Positions 37,807 through 50,824 of a stretch of DNA of 64,000 nucleotides are shown here, in pieces; the stretch's first letter is position 1; every line of letters starts with the position of its first letter. The DNA is from Reyranella massiliensis 521 (lineage in GTDB: Bacteria > Pseudomonadota > Alphaproteobacteria > Reyranellales > Reyranellaceae), in NCBI RefSeq assembly GCF_000312425.1, contig NZ_HE997181.1:4092320-4156319 (forward strand), read 5' to 3'. The notes beneath the pieces are model-generated. The model searched no databases, had not been told where the DNA came from, and saw nothing but the letters and a program-made list of their open reading frames with translations. A program made the position numbers and the translations under genes.

Positions 37807-39404
37807 TGGCTGTCGTGTCCCGTCCTCGTCCCGCCCTGCTCTGCATCCTCGACGGCTGGGGCTATCGTCCGGACCGTTCCTACAACGCCATCCTCGACGC
37901 CAAGACCCCAAACTTCGACCGCCTGATCTCGACCTGCCCGCAGGGCCTGATCGACGCGTCGGAAACGTTCGTCGGCCTGCCCAAGGGCCAGATGGGCAAC
38001 TCGGAGGTCGGCCACATGAACCTCGGCGCCGGCCGGGTCGCCGTGCCCGATCTGCCACGCATCGACAATGCGATCGAGGACGGTTCGCTGGCGAAGAATC
38101 CGATCCTGGCCGACGCCATCGCGGCCCTGAAGAAGAATGGCGGCGCCTTCCATCTGATGGGCCTGGCGTCGCCGGGCGGCGTGCATGCACACCAGGATCA
38201 CCTCGTCTTCCTCGCCAATCTGATCGCAGGCCAGGGTGTGCCGGTCTGGATCCACGCCTTCCTCGATGGCCGCGACATGCCCCCACGCAGTGCGCTGGAG
38301 TGCCTCGAGCCCATCCAGGCAGGCCTCAAGGCCGGGCTGCCCATCAAGTTCGCCACCGTGGCCGGCCGCTTCTATCCGATGGATCGCGACAAGCGCTGGG
38401 AACGTGTGACGCTCGCCTATGACGCGATGGTCGACGCCAAGGCCGATCAGCGCGCCGCAACACCGACGGCAGCCGTCGAACAGGCCTATGCTGCGAAGCT
38501 CGATGACGAGTTCGTACTGCCGACGGTGATCGACGGCTATGTCGGCATGAACGACGGCGACGGCCTCCTGATGTTCAACTACCGCTCCGACCGTGCACGC
38601 CAGATCCTGACGGCGCTGCTAGATCCGCGCTTCGACGGCTTCAATCGGGCACGCGTGGTGAAGTTCGCCGCGACGGTCGGCATGGTGGAGTATTCGGCCG
38701 CCCTCAGCCCTTTCCTGAAGACGCTGCTTCCGCCGGAGACCATCAAGATGGGCCTGGGCGAAACGGTGTCGCGTGCCGGGCTCAAGCAGCTGCGCATCGC
38801 CGAGACCGAGAAGTACGCGCACGTCACCTTCTTCTTCAACGGCGGCGAGGAGCGCGTGTTCGACGGCGAGGAGCGCATCCTGGTGCCGTCTCCCAAGGTC
38901 AAGACCTACGACCTCAAGCCCGAGATGAGCGCACCGGAAGTCACCGACAAGCTCGTCGAGGCCATCGGCTCGGGCAAGTTCGACCTGATCGTGGTCAACT
39001 ACGCCAACACCGACATGGTGGGCCATACCGGCGACCTCGCGGCGGCAACCAAGGCCGTCGAGGCTGTGGATATGAGCCTGGGGCGCCTCATGGAGGTGAT
39101 CAAGGCCGCCGGCGGCGTCATGTTCGTCACGGCTGACCACGGCAATGCCGAGCAGATGTTCGACGAGCAATCGCACCAGAAGCACACTCAGCACACGTTA
39201 AATCGCGTGCCGGCATTGCTGTTCAACGGTCCGGCCGACGTTCATTCGCTGAGCGACGGCAAGCTCGCCGATGTTGCACCCACCATGCTGGCCCTGATGG
39301 GCGTACCGCAGCCCCAGGAAATGACGGGCCGGTCGCTGCTGTCGACCGTGGCCCGGCCGACGGTCCTCACGGCGCCGCACTCCGCAGCGGCAGCTTCTGC
39401 CTGA
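37806..39404 (+). CDS. gpmI: 2,3-bisphosphoglycerate-independent phosphoglycerate mutase
   Basis: A 532-residue Mn-dependent phosphoglycerate mutase interconverting 3- and 2-phosphoglycerate. It belongs to the alkaline-phosphatase superfamily. The phosphoserine is in GQMGNSEVGHMNLGAGR near residue 65. Metal-binding segments are LCILDGWGYRPD at the start, YANTDMVGHTGDL near 400 and FVTADHGNAEQM near 443. The C-terminal 20 residues (ARPTVLTAPHSAAAASA) extend past the usual end. It overlaps the preceding exported-protein gene by one base. Confidence 0.97.
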   Translation: MAVVSRPRPALLCILDGWGYRPDRSYNAILDAKTPNFDRLISTCPQGLIDASETFVGLPKGQMGNSEVGHMNLGAGRVAVPDLPRIDNAIEDGSLAKNPILADAIAALKKNGGAFHLMGLASPGGVHAHQDHLVFLANLIAGQGVPVWIHAFLDGRDMPPRSALECLEPIQAGLKAGLPIKFATVAGRFYPMDRDKRWERVTLAYDAMVDAKADQRAATPTAAVEQAYAAKLDDEFVLPTVIDGYVGMNDGDGLLMFNYRSDRARQILTALLDPRFDGFNRARVVKFAATVGMVEYSAALSPFLKTLLPPETIKMGLGETVSRAGLKQLRIAETEKYAHVTFFFNGGEERVFDGEERILVPSPKVKTYDLKPEMSAPEVTDKLVEAIGSGKFDLIVVNYANTDMVGHTGDLAAATKAVEAVDMSLGRLMEVIKAAGGVMFVTADHGNAEQMFDEQSHQKHTQHTLNRVPALLFNGPADVHSLSDGKLADVAPTMLALMGVPQPQEMTGRSLLSTVARPTVLTAPHSAAAASA

Positions 39405-39447
39405 TTTATTTGTGAGGTGGGGGCCCCTTGTCGGCCGTGCCGCCGCC

Positions 39448-39477
39448 TTGATCCTGCCAAACACCGCCCTGTATTCT
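39448..39477 (+). promoter_or_regulatory. Sigma-70-like promoter of the CtpA protease gene
   Basis: TTGATC at 39448-39453 and TATTCT at 39472-39477 are separated by 18 bases, about 70 bases upstream of the ATG. The gap after gpmI is 141 bases and contains no obvious terminator. Confidence 0.5.
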
Positions 39478-39545
39478 CGATTCCGACGCTTGAAAACACT
39501 GGATCGCTGAGCCGACGGCGCAGCGGCCTTCCTGAAAGCACCCAA

Positions 39546-40943
39546 ATGACCTTTCTGCGCTCCGCTTCCATTGCCGCCGCGACCCTGGCATTCCTGGCCG
39601 GCCCCTCTCTCGCTCCAGCGTTCGCGCAGGACAAGGCCGACCCGAAGACCGGCAGTGGCGACAAGAGCGAACTCTACCAGCAGCTCAATCTGTTCGGCGA
39701 CGTGCTGGAGCGCATCCGCCGCGACTATGTCGAGCCGGTGGAAGAGAAGACGCTGATCGAGAACGCGATCAACGGCATGCTCACCGCGCTCGATCCGCAC
39801 TCGAGCTACATGAACCCCAAGGCCTACAAGGACATGCAAGTCCAGACCAAGGGTGAGTTCGGCGGGCTCGGCATTGAAGTCACGATGGAGAACGGTGTCA
39901 TCAAGGTCGTGTCGCCGATCGACGATACGCCGGCGGCCAAGGCCGGCATCCAGGCGGGCGACCTGATCTTCGCACTCGACGGCGAGCCGGTTCAGGGCCT
40001 CTCGCTGCAGGAGGCCGTCGAGAAGATGCGCGGCAAGGTCGGCACGCCGATCAAGATCTCGATCCGCCGCGCTGGCAAGGATCCGTTCGACGTCTCGCTG
40101 ACCCGCGAGATCATCAAGGTGAAGTCGGTACGTTACCGCCTCGAAGGAAACGACATCGGCTACATCCGCGTCACCTCCTTCACCGAGCAGACCACCTCGG
40201 GCGTGCTCGACGCCATCGAGAAGCTCAAGAAGGAGGCGGGCAACAAGCTCAAGGGCTACATCCTCGACCTGCGCAACAATCCGGGCGGCCTGCTTGACCA
40301 GGCGATCGCCCTGTCCGACGCCTTCCTCGACAAGGGCGAGATCGTCTCGGTCAAGGCGCGCAAGAGCGATGACGTCCAGCGCTGGAACGCCAAGCCCGGC
40401 GACGTGACCAACGGGTTGCCCATCGTCGTCCTGCTGAACGGCGGCTCGGCCTCGGCCTCGGAGATCGTGGCCGGCGCCCTGCAGGACCATCGGCGGGCGA
40501 TCATCCTCGGCACGCGGTCGTTCGGTAAGGGCTCGGTCCAGACCATCATGCAGGTGACCGGCGGCGGCGCGATCCGTCTCACGACGGCGCTCTACTTCAC
40601 GCCGTCGGGCCGGTCGATCCAGAAGGAAGGCATCAAGCCCGACATCGAGGTCGAGCCCGCCAAGATCGAGAATCTCCAGGCGCGCGGCGGCTTCCGCGAG
40701 GAGAACCTGCGCCGCTCGATCACCAACCCGAACGAGAAGCCGGGCGACGCCGCCAAGCCTGATCCGAAGGCCGCGCCGAAGCCGGAAGCGAACAAGCCCG
40801 GCGACAAGAAGGACGAGAAGCCTGCGGCGAACCAGGCGACCGATCCCGACGAGCCGCCGAAGGAGCAGGCTGCCGACTATCAGCTCCTGCGTGCGGCCGA
40901 TCTGATTCGCGGCATCTCGCTCTACAGCGGCCGCGCCAACTAG
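39546..40943 (+). CDS. ctpA: Carboxy-terminal processing protease (S41 family)
   Basis: A 465-residue periplasmic protease that trims or degrades proteins at the C-terminus. A Sec signal (MTFLRSASIAAATLAFLAGP ... FAQ) is followed by helices typical of Ctp proteins (LDPHSSYMNP), a PDZ domain at about 105-185 (GGLGIEVTMENG, GIQAGDLIFALDGEPV), and the protease core. The catalytic serine is in SASASE (301-306) and the lysine is Lys328 in RSFGKGSVQ. The last 70 residues are Lys/Pro/Asp-rich and disordered, unlike the core. It probably acts on peptidoglycan hydrolases, as in other alphaproteobacteria. Confidence 0.95.
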   Translation: MTFLRSASIAAATLAFLAGPSLAPAFAQDKADPKTGSGDKSELYQQLNLFGDVLERIRRDYVEPVEEKTLIENAINGMLTALDPHSSYMNPKAYKDMQVQTKGEFGGLGIEVTMENGVIKVVSPIDDTPAAKAGIQAGDLIFALDGEPVQGLSLQEAVEKMRGKVGTPIKISIRRAGKDPFDVSLTREIIKVKSVRYRLEGNDIGYIRVTSFTEQTTSGVLDAIEKLKKEAGNKLKGYILDLRNNPGGLLDQAIALSDAFLDKGEIVSVKARKSDDVQRWNAKPGDVTNGLPIVVLLNGGSASASEIVAGALQDHRRAIILGTRSFGKGSVQTIMQVTGGGAIRLTTALYFTPSGRSIQKEGIKPDIEVEPAKIENLQARGGFREENLRRSITNPNEKPGDAAKPDPKAAPKPEANKPGDKKDEKPAANQATDPDEPPKEQAADYQLLRAADLIRGISLYSGRAN

Positions 40944-40967
40944 AGCGCCGCCGCCGGAGACGAGATC

Positions 40968-42077
40968 GTGCCCGGCCAGCGAAAAGCCAACGGCCGAGCC
41001 AAGGGACAGGAAATCAGGCCGCTGCGTAGCGGCCTGATTGCCGCTTATCTCCTGGTCTTCGCCGTTATTGCCGGGTCGGCTGCGCTGGTCCTGGGCAACG
41101 TCACCGTCACCGCGCCTCAGGTTGTCGACGCAGCCGTCGCAGCGACCCCGATACCGGCGGCGACCGCGGCGGTTCAGTCCCTGCCTTTGCCGGTCCGTCC
41201 GCCATCGGGCTTCCGCACCTTCTCGCCCGCCGAGCTTGCCGCGATGTCGGAGACGACGAGCGACGGCCTGCAGCTGCCGCGCATCGCCCCGGATGGCTGG
41301 ATGCCGTGGATCGCCCATGCCCGTCGCTTCGATCCTTCCGGATCACCCGCCCGCATCGGCCTCCTGATGATCAACCTCGGTGCCAGCGAAGCCGAGATGA
41401 AGCGTGCCATCGAAAAGCTTCCCGCCGAAGTGAGCCTTGCTTTCCTGCCCGGCACTCCCGACCTGCCGCGCTGGCTCGCCCAGGCCCGCGCCTTCGGCCA
41501 CGAAAGCTATCTGATGATGCCGGTCGAGGATCAGGGAACGGCCGAGCGCGGCATCCGCCCCATCGACAGCGCGGCAGATGCAGCCGAGAACCTTCGCCGC
41601 CTGCGGCTCGCCATGGCGCGCGGCTCGGGCTATGTCGGCCTGGTGGTCTCTTCGCCGAGCCCCGTCACCCAATCCGAGACCACCTTGCGTCCACTGGTGA
41701 AGGAAATGGTCGACCGCGGCCTGGCCCTTGTAGAGGTCAACCCCACGCGGGAAACGACCCAGCGGCTGACGGCCGAGCTTGGGGCAGGCTATGCACGCAG
41801 CGCCGACGTGCTCGACTACAAGCTGGCGGGCGAAAGCGTCATGGCAAACCTTGATCGATTGACGGCCTGGGTCGCGCAGCCGACGCCCGGTCGTCCGCCA
41901 CGGCACGCCTTCGGTGTCATGCAGCCCGATGACGAGACCATCGATGCCATCGTGACCTGGAGCAAAGGCCTGCGCGAGCGGCATGCGATATCGTTTGTAC
42001 CCCTCATCGGACATTTCGAATGCCGCGACGCCTGTATGGAGCGCCTGCAGGCCCAGCCAGCGCAGCTTCGCCCATGA
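40968..42077 (+). CDS. Divergent polysaccharide deacetylase (YibQ/DUF610-like)
   Basis: A 369-residue protein starting at GTG. A single membrane helix (residues 22-43) anchors a periplasmic domain with the divergent deacetylase fold: RIGLLMINLGASEAEMKRAIEKLP, VSLAFLPGTPDLPRWLAQARAFGHE, a central SGYVGLVVSSPS strand and the C-terminal HAFGVMQPDDETIDAIVTW. The expected metal-binding Asp-His-His set is not clear, as in other members, so enzymatic activity is doubtful. Its place after the Ctp protease and before rppH is the standard alphaproteobacterial order. Its stop overlaps the rppH start. Confidence 0.88.
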   Translation: MPGQRKANGRAKGQEIRPLRSGLIAAYLLVFAVIAGSAALVLGNVTVTAPQVVDAAVAATPIPAATAAVQSLPLPVRPPSGFRTFSPAELAAMSETTSDGLQLPRIAPDGWMPWIAHARRFDPSGSPARIGLLMINLGASEAEMKRAIEKLPAEVSLAFLPGTPDLPRWLAQARAFGHESYLMMPVEDQGTAERGIRPIDSAADAAENLRRLRLAMARGSGYVGLVVSSPSPVTQSETTLRPLVKEMVDRGLALVEVNPTRETTQRLTAELGAGYARSADVLDYKLAGESVMANLDRLTAWVAQPTPGRPPRHAFGVMQPDDETIDAIVTWSKGLRERHAISFVPLIGHFECRDACMERLQAQPAQLRP

Positions 42078-42544
42078 TGTCCGGCCGTCCCGAAGAGTAC
42101 CGCAGGAACGTCGGCCTGATGCTGATTGCGCCGGACCGTCGCGTGTTCGTCGGCTGCCGCACCAACCAGCCCGACGCCTGGCAAATGCCCCAAGGCGGCA
42201 TCGACGACGGAGAAAGCGCGATCGAGGCCGCCTGCCGCGAACTGCACGAGGAGGTCGGCACGACGAAGGCGCTGGTTCTGCGCGAAAGTGCGCGGTGGAT
42301 CTGCTACGAGGTGCCCGAGGAACGGCGACCGCGCTACTGGAAGGGCCGTTGGCGAGGCCAGGCGCAAAAGTGGTTTGCCCTCGCGTTCACCGGCAGCGAC
42401 GCCGACATCGACATCCATGCCCACGACAAGGAATTCGCGTCCTGGCGCTGGATCGGCGCGCACGAACTCTCCGCGCTGATCGTGCCGTTCAAGCGCGCCG
42501 TCTACGACGCCGTGTTCGAGGAATTTTCCGACCTGATTTCGTGA
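42074..42544 (+). CDS. rppH: RNA pyrophosphohydrolase
   Basis: A 156-residue Nudix hydrolase that removes pyrophosphate from the 5' end of mRNA and so triggers decay. The Nudix box is complete (GGIDDGESAIEAACRELHEE with the following VGT), and the RppH-specific YRRNVGLMLI, DAWQMPQGG and WIGAHELSALIVPFK segments are present. ATG 42074 overlaps the stop of the deacetylase gene (ATGA); an adjacent ATG at 42077 is also possible. It is convergent with the ferritin-like gene. Confidence 0.96.
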   Translation: MMSGRPEEYRRNVGLMLIAPDRRVFVGCRTNQPDAWQMPQGGIDDGESAIEAACRELHEEVGTTKALVLRESARWICYEVPEERRPRYWKGRWRGQAQKWFALAFTGSDADIDIHAHDKEFASWRWIGAHELSALIVPFKRAVYDAVFEEFSDLIS

Positions 42545-42565
42545 GGGTCGCCGTCGGCGAACCCG

Positions 42566-43384
42566 TCAGGCGCCCAGGGCGGCCAGTTTGGCGGCGTTGC
42601 GGCGCAGGAACCAAAGGCCCGCCCGCGTCATCAGGCTGTTCAAGCGGCCCTGCGGTTCGAGGCCGATGGCCTTCAGCACCATCGCCATGGCGCGTTGCAC
42701 ATGGCTCGGCCGATAGAGCGGATAGGCCCGACGCGCATAGGCCTGCATGTTGCGCTTGCGATCGTAGGTCGCGCCAACCGGCTCGTTTGCCGCGAAATAG
42801 GCGTAAGCGAGTTCGTCGTCCTCGCTCTCGGCCAGACGTCCCCAGCCGATGCGCAGCCGGGCCCAGCGGCTCAGCCTGTCACGCTGCAGACAACGCCGCA
42901 GATGCTCGTAGAAGAGCTTGTAGTGACGGAACTCGTCGGCCGCGATCTTCGCGCAGACCTGCTTCAGCACCGGCTCCTCGGTCGCGTCCTTGAGGGCGCT
43001 GTAATAGGAACTGGTGCCGGTCTCGACGATGCAGCGGGCCATCATTTCGCCGGCCTGGCTGCCGCGCACCGAACTGCTGGCGTCGAGTGGCAGCTTGTAG
43101 CCGGTGCGAAAGCGATCGAACGCCGCGTCGAAGTCCCAGGACGGATCGGCAAGCTGCGCCCAGCGGCCAAGCGCCATGCCGTGCTGCACTTCCTCGACCG
43201 CCCAGTTGTTCACCGCTTCCGTGAAGGCCGGATCGTCGGCAAACACACGGCCAAGGTAGATGCGGTAGTCGCCGCCATTGCGCTCCACCAGAGCCGCGGC
43301 CTTGATGTTGCGCAGGATCTCCGGATCGACCTTCGACGCATCGAAGCGATCCCAGGCGATCGACTCGAGTGTCCAGTTACTCAT
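42566..43384 (-). CDS. Ferritin-like di-iron domain protein
   Basis: A 272-residue alpha-helical protein with two clear Glu-x-x-His elements, WAVEEVQHGMAL near residue 67 and AADEFRHYKLFY near 150, plus further acidic positions. This is the four-helix ferritin/rubrerythrin/desaturase arrangement for a di-iron centre. The C-terminal 110 residues (RRAYPLYRPSHVQRAMAMV) are an unassigned extension. It could oxidise a lipid or aromatic substrate, or store iron; the sequence does not decide. ATG 43384 is preferred over a TTG nine bases upstream. A sigma-70 promoter and a perfect palindrome lie directly upstream. Confidence 0.7.
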   Translation of the reverse strand: MSNWTLESIAWDRFDASKVDPEILRNIKAAALVERNGGDYRIYLGRVFADDPAFTEAVNNWAVEEVQHGMALGRWAQLADPSWDFDAAFDRFRTGYKLPLDASSSVRGSQAGEMMARCIVETGTSSYYSALKDATEEPVLKQVCAKIAADEFRHYKLFYEHLRRCLQRDRLSRWARLRIGWGRLAESEDDELAYAYFAANEPVGATYDRKRNMQAYARRAYPLYRPSHVQRAMAMVLKAIGLEPQGRLNSLMTRAGLWFLRRNAAKLAALGA

Positions 43385-43406
43385 GGGAGACAATCCTCGG
43401 CATCAT

Positions 43407-43430
43407 GTCGCTTTAACGTAATAAAGCGAC
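43407..43430. promoter_or_regulatory. Perfect 9-bp inverted repeat (operator) upstream of the ferritin-like gene
   Basis: GTCGCTTTA and TAAAGCGAC form a perfect inverted repeat with a 6-base spacer (ACGTAA). It begins 23 bases before the ATG and overlaps the -10 element of the proposed promoter. The size and symmetry fit a TetR- or GntR-type site. No regulator gene is adjacent. Confidence 0.75.
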
Positions 43431-43448
43431 GTTGGCCGCGGCTTTCAA
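43420..43448 (-). promoter_or_regulatory. Sigma-70-type promoter of the ferritin-like gene
   Basis: On the minus strand TTGAAA (43443-43448) and TTTATT (43420-43425) are separated by 17 bases. The -10 lies within the palindrome, so a bound repressor would block it. Confidence 0.6.
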
Positions 43449-43497
43449 TGGCTAGGCCGTACAGATCTTGACAGAAAATTACGCAGCGCCGCTGAAA

Positions 43498-43911
43498 TCA
43501 GCGGCCGGCGTAATAGGCCTGGGCACGACGAAGATCCCTGGCGACAAGCAGGCTCTTCTCAGCCGTCGCCTTTTCGGCGTCGGTCGCGGCGTCCATGAGA
43601 TCGCGCTCTGCCGCACGCTCGCGCTCGGCAAGCTGCTCGGACGTCACCTGCTCGAACGGCAAGGCTTCGTCGGCCAGCACGGTGCAACGCTCGGGCGTCA
43701 CCTCGGCGAAGCCGCCGGCCACGAGGAAGCGCTGATCCACCTTGTTGCCCTGGAAGACTTCCAGGACACCGGGGCGGACCGTCGAGATCAGCGGCGCATG
43801 GCCCGGCAGGACGCCGAAATCGCCTTCGCTGCCCGGGACGACAACCATGTCGGCCTCGGTCGCGAGCAATTCGCGCTCGGGCATCACCAGACGGAAGGAG
43901 ACCTTGGCCAT
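43498..43911 (-). CDS. atpC: ATP synthase F1 epsilon subunit
   Basis: A 137-residue central-stalk subunit of F1. The N-terminal beta-barrel reads VSFRLVMPERELLATEADMV, PGSEGDFGVLPGHAPLI and FLVAGGFAEVTPERCTVLAD. A short C-terminal helical part (AERERAAERDLMDAATDAEK) follows. The ATG at 43911 opens MAKVSF; the frame extends upstream only as a shadow of atpD. It is the last gene of atpHAGDC, four bases after atpD. Confidence 0.97.
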   Translation of the reverse strand: MAKVSFRLVMPERELLATEADMVVVPGSEGDFGVLPGHAPLISTVRPGVLEVFQGNKVDQRFLVAGGFAEVTPERCTVLADEALPFEQVTSEQLAERERAAERDLMDAATDAEKATAEKSLLVARDLRRAQAYYAGR

Positions 43912-43915
43912 CTGC

Positions 43916-45376
<1,461 letters not shown>

Positions 45377-46261
45377 CTAGATGGCCTCGGCGCCCGAGAT
45401 GATCTCGATGAGTTCCTTGGTGATCGTGGCCTGGCGCGAGCGGTTCATCTGCAGCGTCAGCTTCTTGATCACGTCGCCTGCGTTACGCGAGGCGTTGTCC
45501 ATTGCCGTCATCTGCGAGCCGTAGAAGCTCGCCGAATTCTCGAGCAGCACGCGGAAGATCTGGACGGCCAGATTGCGCGGCAGCAGATCGGCCAGGATCT
45601 CGCCCTCGTCGGGCTCGAACTCGTAGATGGCACCACCCGCAGCGGCAGGCGCGGCCGTCGAGGCCTCGGGCGCCGGTGGCGGGATGAGCTGCTGCGTCGT
45701 GACGATCTGCGTCATCGCCGACTTGAAGCGGTTGAAGATGACCGAAGCGACGTCGAACTCGCCGGCGTCAAACATCTCCATCACGCGGGTCGCGATCTGC
45801 TGGGCGTCGCCGAAGGACAGCCGCGGGCGTCCGAGATCGGTCATCGTCTCGACGATCATCGAACCGAAATCGCGGCGGAGCTGGTCACGCCCCTTGCGGC
45901 CGACGCAGAAGATCTTGACCGTCTTGCCTTCCGAGACGAGCGTGCGGATCCTGCGACGCGCCTCGCGCACGATCGTGCTGTTGAAGCCGCCGCACAGGCC
46001 GCGATCGCCCGTGGCGACGATCAGCAGATGAACCTTGTCGGAGCCGGTGCCGGCCAGCAGGCGCGGGCCGGTGCCACTCTTGAAGCTCGCCCCCAGCGAC
46101 GCCAGGATCTTGTCCATGGCTTCGGCATAGGGACGGGCCGCCGTGGCCTGCTCCTGAGCACGCCGCAGCTTGGCGGCTGCGACCATCTTCATGGCCTTGG
46201 TGATCTTCTGCGTCGACTGGACGCTTCGGATCCTCAGGCGGAAGGTTTTGAGGCTGGGCAT
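45377..46261 (-). CDS. atpG: ATP synthase F1 gamma subunit
   Basis: A 294-residue rotor-shaft subunit. The N-terminal helix [20 protein letters not shown] and the C-terminal helix [20 protein letters not shown], which form the coiled coil inside the hexamer, are both conserved. The central [18 protein letters not shown] is also typical. The middle contains an Ala/Pro-rich insertion ([18 protein letters not shown]) found in alphaproteobacterial forms. Confidence 0.98.
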   Translation of the reverse strand: MPSLKTFRLRIRSVQSTQKITKAMKMVAAAKLRRAQEQATAARPYAEAMDKILASLGASFKSGTGPRLLAGTGSDKVHLLIVATGDRGLCGGFNSTIVREARRRIRTLVSEGKTVKIFCVGRKGRDQLRRDFGSMIVETMTDLGRPRLSFGDAQQIATRVMEMFDAGEFDVASVIFNRFKSAMTQIVTTQQLIPPPAPEASTAAPAAAGGAIYEFEPDEGEILADLLPRNLAVQIFRVLLENSASFYGSQMTAMDNASRNAGDVIKKLTLQMNRSRQATITKELIEIISGAEAI

Positions 46262-46276
46262 CGAAACCTTCGGGCG

Positions 46277-47803
<1,527 letters not shown>

Positions 47804-48367
47804 TTAGGCAACTCCCTTCATGGCAAGCTGCAAGCGCTGCAGCTTGCTTCGGATGGACGAATCGAACAGGCGCGAGCCGACCTTCACGACGAGACCGCCG
47901 AGAATGTCGGGTTCGACGCGCGCGTCGATGGAAACTTTGGCGCTACCCAGCACGGAGCGCAGCGCGGCGCTCAACTGCTCGACCTGGGCGGGGGTCAGCG
48001 GAACGGCAGAGATGACGTCAGCCGTCGTCTCGCCGCGACGTGCGGCAAGCTCGGCCAGAAAGGCCGAGGCCATCGCCGGCAGCTCGCGGGCACGGCCGTT
48101 GGCAGCCACAGCGCCGACAAATTTACGCGTCAGACCAGAAACACCGGCGGCATCGAGCACAGCCAGCAGCGCCTTGCCCTGAAGGTCGCGGCCAATGACC
48201 GGACTGGCGATCAGGCGAGCGAGATCGGCACTCTCTCGAACCATGGTGCGAAACGTGGCGAGATCCTGAGCGACCTGATCGAGCGACTTGGCATTGTCCG
48301 CCAGCTCAAAAAGGGCGCTAGCATAGCGTCCAGCAACGCCGGTTGTGGCGGAGGATGGGGTAGACAC
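47804..48367 (-). CDS. atpH: ATP synthase F1 delta subunit
   Basis: A 187-residue stator subunit that holds F1 to the peripheral stalk. It shows VAGRYASALFELADNAKSLD near the N-terminus, VIGRDLQGKALLAVLDAAG in the middle and the conserved C-terminal DILGGLVVKVGSRLFDSSIR. It is the first gene of atpHAGDC. The Fo genes (a, c, b, b') are not nearby, as in most alphaproteobacteria. The upstream 176 bases before priA probably contain the operon promoter. Confidence 0.97.
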   Translation of the reverse strand: MSTPSSATTGVAGRYASALFELADNAKSLDQVAQDLATFRTMVRESADLARLIASPVIGRDLQGKALLAVLDAAGVSGLTRKFVGAVAANGRARELPAMASAFLAELAARRGETTADVISAVPLTPAQVEQLSAALRSVLGSAKVSIDARVEPDILGGLVVKVGSRLFDSSIRSKLQRLQLAMKGVA

Positions 48368-48543
48368 GTCGAAAACCTCTCCCCTGCCGTGGATCTCACG
48401 GCTGGTAAGCCATTGAATTCACTCACTTTTCACCAGCAGAACGCCCCGCTCCACCCCGGAAAAGCGCGCGTTGCTACCATGCGGTTTTTCCCGGCGCAAG
48501 GTTCGCAAGGCGCTGTATTACCGCGGTTTTTCGGCGCGATCTG

Positions 48544-50811
48544 TCACAGGAAGGAATAGGGATCGACGTCGACCTGCAGACGAACTGAACCCGGAAGCCC
48601 GATCTGCTCTAGCCAGGCGTGCAGGATCGGCTGTACGGCGACATCGCGGGATGTCTTGAGCAGGAACCGTCTTCGGTGCCGACCGCGCAGCAAGGCGAGC
48701 GGCGCCGTCGAGGGGCCGAGCACGGTAATTCCGTCCCGGTGCGGCGCCCGACGGGCCAGCGCGGCACAGACATTGTCGACGGCGGCAGGATCGGGACCCG
48801 AGACAATCAACGAGGCCAAGCGGCCATAAGGCGGCATACCCGCAAGCTCGCGGTCTGCCAGCTCGACTTCGACGAAACGATCGCGATCGCCCGAGACGAG
48901 CGCCTGCATGACGGCATGGTCGGGATTGTGCGTCTGGATCAGCGCCCGCCCCGGTCTGCCCTCTCGGCCGGCGCGGCCCGCGACCTGGTAGAGGAGCTGA
49001 AAGGTTCGCTCGGCCGCACGCAGATCGCCGCCGTTTAATCCGAGATCGGCGTCAATTACTGCAACGAGAGTCAAATTCGGAAAGTGATGGCCCTTCGCGG
49101 CCATCTGCGTGCCGATGAGAATATCGATCTCGCCGTTGATCATGCGATCGACGGCCGCTTCCGCGTCGTCGCGGCTCATCAGACTGTCCGACGTAAAGAG
49201 CTCCAGCCGTGCTTCGGGGAAGAGCTCTTGCGCCTCTTCGGCGAGACGCTCGACACCCGGGCCGCAGGCCACGAACTGATCGACCGCGCCGCAATGCTTG
49301 CAGGAATGAGCGGGCGGCTCGGTGTGGCCGCAATGATGACAGACAAGACTGCGCCGAAAGCGATGCTCGACCAGCCAGGCCGAGCATTGCGGGCATTCGA
49401 GCCCGTGGCCGCAGGCGCGGCAGAGCGTGATCGGCGCATAACCACGGCGATTGAGGAAGAGGAGCGTCTGCTCGCCAGCCGCCAGCGTGGACTTCATCGC
49501 CTCGACCACCGGCGGCGACAGCCAGCGGCCGCGCGCCGGCGGATCACGCCTCATATCGACCGCCGACAGAGTCGCGAGCTGATGGCCGCCATGCCGGCCC
49601 GGCAGATGCACCTCGCCATAGCGGCCGGTCCTGACGTTGACGATGCTCTCCAGCGAAGGGGTCGCCGAGGCCAGCACGATGGGCGCGGAGGCGAGGCGTG
49701 CGCGGACGACCGCCATGTCGCGCGCGTTGTAGACGACGCCCTCGTCCTGCTTGAAGGAGCCGTCATGCTCCTCGTCGACCACGATGAGGCCAAGGTTGGC
49801 GAAGGGCAGAAAGAGCGCGGAGCGTGCACCGACCACGACACCCACCCTGCCCTCGGCGATGGCGCGCCAGGTTTCCCGGCGTTCCAGGCTGGTCAGCCCC
49901 GAATGCCAGGGCGCGGGCGGTGCACCGAAACGATCCTCGAAACGCCGAAGCCACTGCGCCGTCAGGGCGATCTCGGGCAGCAGCACCAGCACCTGCCGCC
50001 CCGACGAGAGAGCCGCCGCGATCGCCTCGAAATAGACCTCGGTCTTGCCCGCACCCGGCACGCCGTCGAGCAGCATCGCGGAGAAGGCATGCGCCTTTAC
50101 CTTTTCGACCAGCCTGTCGGCCGCAATCTTCTGCGCCGGCGACAGGGTCGGCCCGTCGCGCATGCCGTCGGGCTGCGGAAAGGAGCGACGTACGACGCGC
50201 TCCACGGTCTCGAGCAGGCCGACCGATGCCATGGTCTTCACGACCGAGGTGCCGACGCCAGCAAGATGCGCAAGCTCGGCGGCCGGCATCGCCGGTCCGT
50301 CCTTCAACTGGTCGAGAACGCGACGGCGAGCGGCGGTGAGTTTCAGCGCGACATCGTCCGGCTGTTCGGCGGCGCGATAGACCAGCTCGGTCTTGGGCGC
50401 TTCCAGCGCCGACGGTGCACTCATTGCCATACGCAGGACGGCACCCGGCGGCATCAAAGTGTAGGCCGACACCCAGTCGACGAAGCGGCGCGTCGCATCA
50501 GCCATAGGCAACGCGGGCAGCACGCCGATGACGTCGCGCAGCTTCGCCTGCGGCACTTCGCCGGTACCTGCCCCCCAGACCACGCCGACCAGCTCGCGCT
50601 TGCCCAGCGGCACGACCACGAATTGGCCGGGGACGAGATGCATTTCCGCCGGCACGCGATAATCGTAGGCATCCGCCAAAGGCAGCGGCAGCAGGACCTT
50701 GACGGTGTTTTCCACCGGCTCAGGGCGCAGCCGTGCGGCCGCCTCGGCTTGTGGCTCCGAGGCGGAATCGCTAGAAATTGTGGCAGCAGGTGAGTTCGAA
50801 CTACTGGCCAT
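48544..50811 (-). CDS. priA: Primosomal helicase PriA
   Basis: A 755-residue 3'-5' superfamily 2 helicase that restarts stalled replication forks. Features are the N-terminal DNA-binding [18 protein letters not shown], Walker [19 protein letters not shown], Walker [15 protein letters not shown], the zinc-binding region with paired cysteines ([31 protein letters not shown]), and helicase motif [15 protein letters not shown]. The protein begins with about 35 low-complexity residues not usual for the family, so a later start is possible. It ends 13 bases from the divergent fsa start, as measured between the two ATGs. Confidence 0.97.
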   Translation of the reverse strand: MASSSNSPAATISSDSASEPQAEAAARLRPEPVENTVKVLLPLPLADAYDYRVPAEMHLVPGQFVVVPLGKRELVGVVWGAGTGEVPQAKLRDVIGVLPALPMADATRRFVDWVSAYTLMPPGAVLRMAMSAPSALEAPKTELVYRAAEQPDDVALKLTAARRRVLDQLKDGPAMPAAELAHLAGVGTSVVKTMASVGLLETVERVVRRSFPQPDGMRDGPTLSPAQKIAADRLVEKVKAHAFSAMLLDGVPGAGKTEVYFEAIAAALSSGRQVLVLLPEIALTAQWLRRFEDRFGAPPAPWHSGLTSLERRETWRAIAEGRVGVVVGARSALFLPFANLGLIVVDEEHDGSFKQDEGVVYNARDMAVVRARLASAPIVLASATPSLESIVNVRTGRYGEVHLPGRHGGHQLATLSAVDMRRDPPARGRWLSPPVVEAMKSTLAAGEQTLLFLNRRGYAPITLCRACGHGLECPQCSAWLVEHRFRRSLVCHHCGHTEPPAHSCKHCGAVDQFVACGPGVERLAEEAQELFPEARLELFTSDSLMSRDDAEAAVDRMINGEIDILIGTQMAAKGHHFPNLTLVAVIDADLGLNGGDLRAAERTFQLLYQVAGRAGREGRPGRALIQTHNPDHAVMQALVSGDRDRFVEVELADRELAGMPPYGRLASLIVSGPDPAAVDNVCAALARRAPHRDGITVLGPSTAPLALLRGRHRRRFLLKTSRDVAVQPILHAWLEQIGLPGSVRLQVDVDPYSFL

Positions 50812-50824
50812 TGGGGTATTTTAT

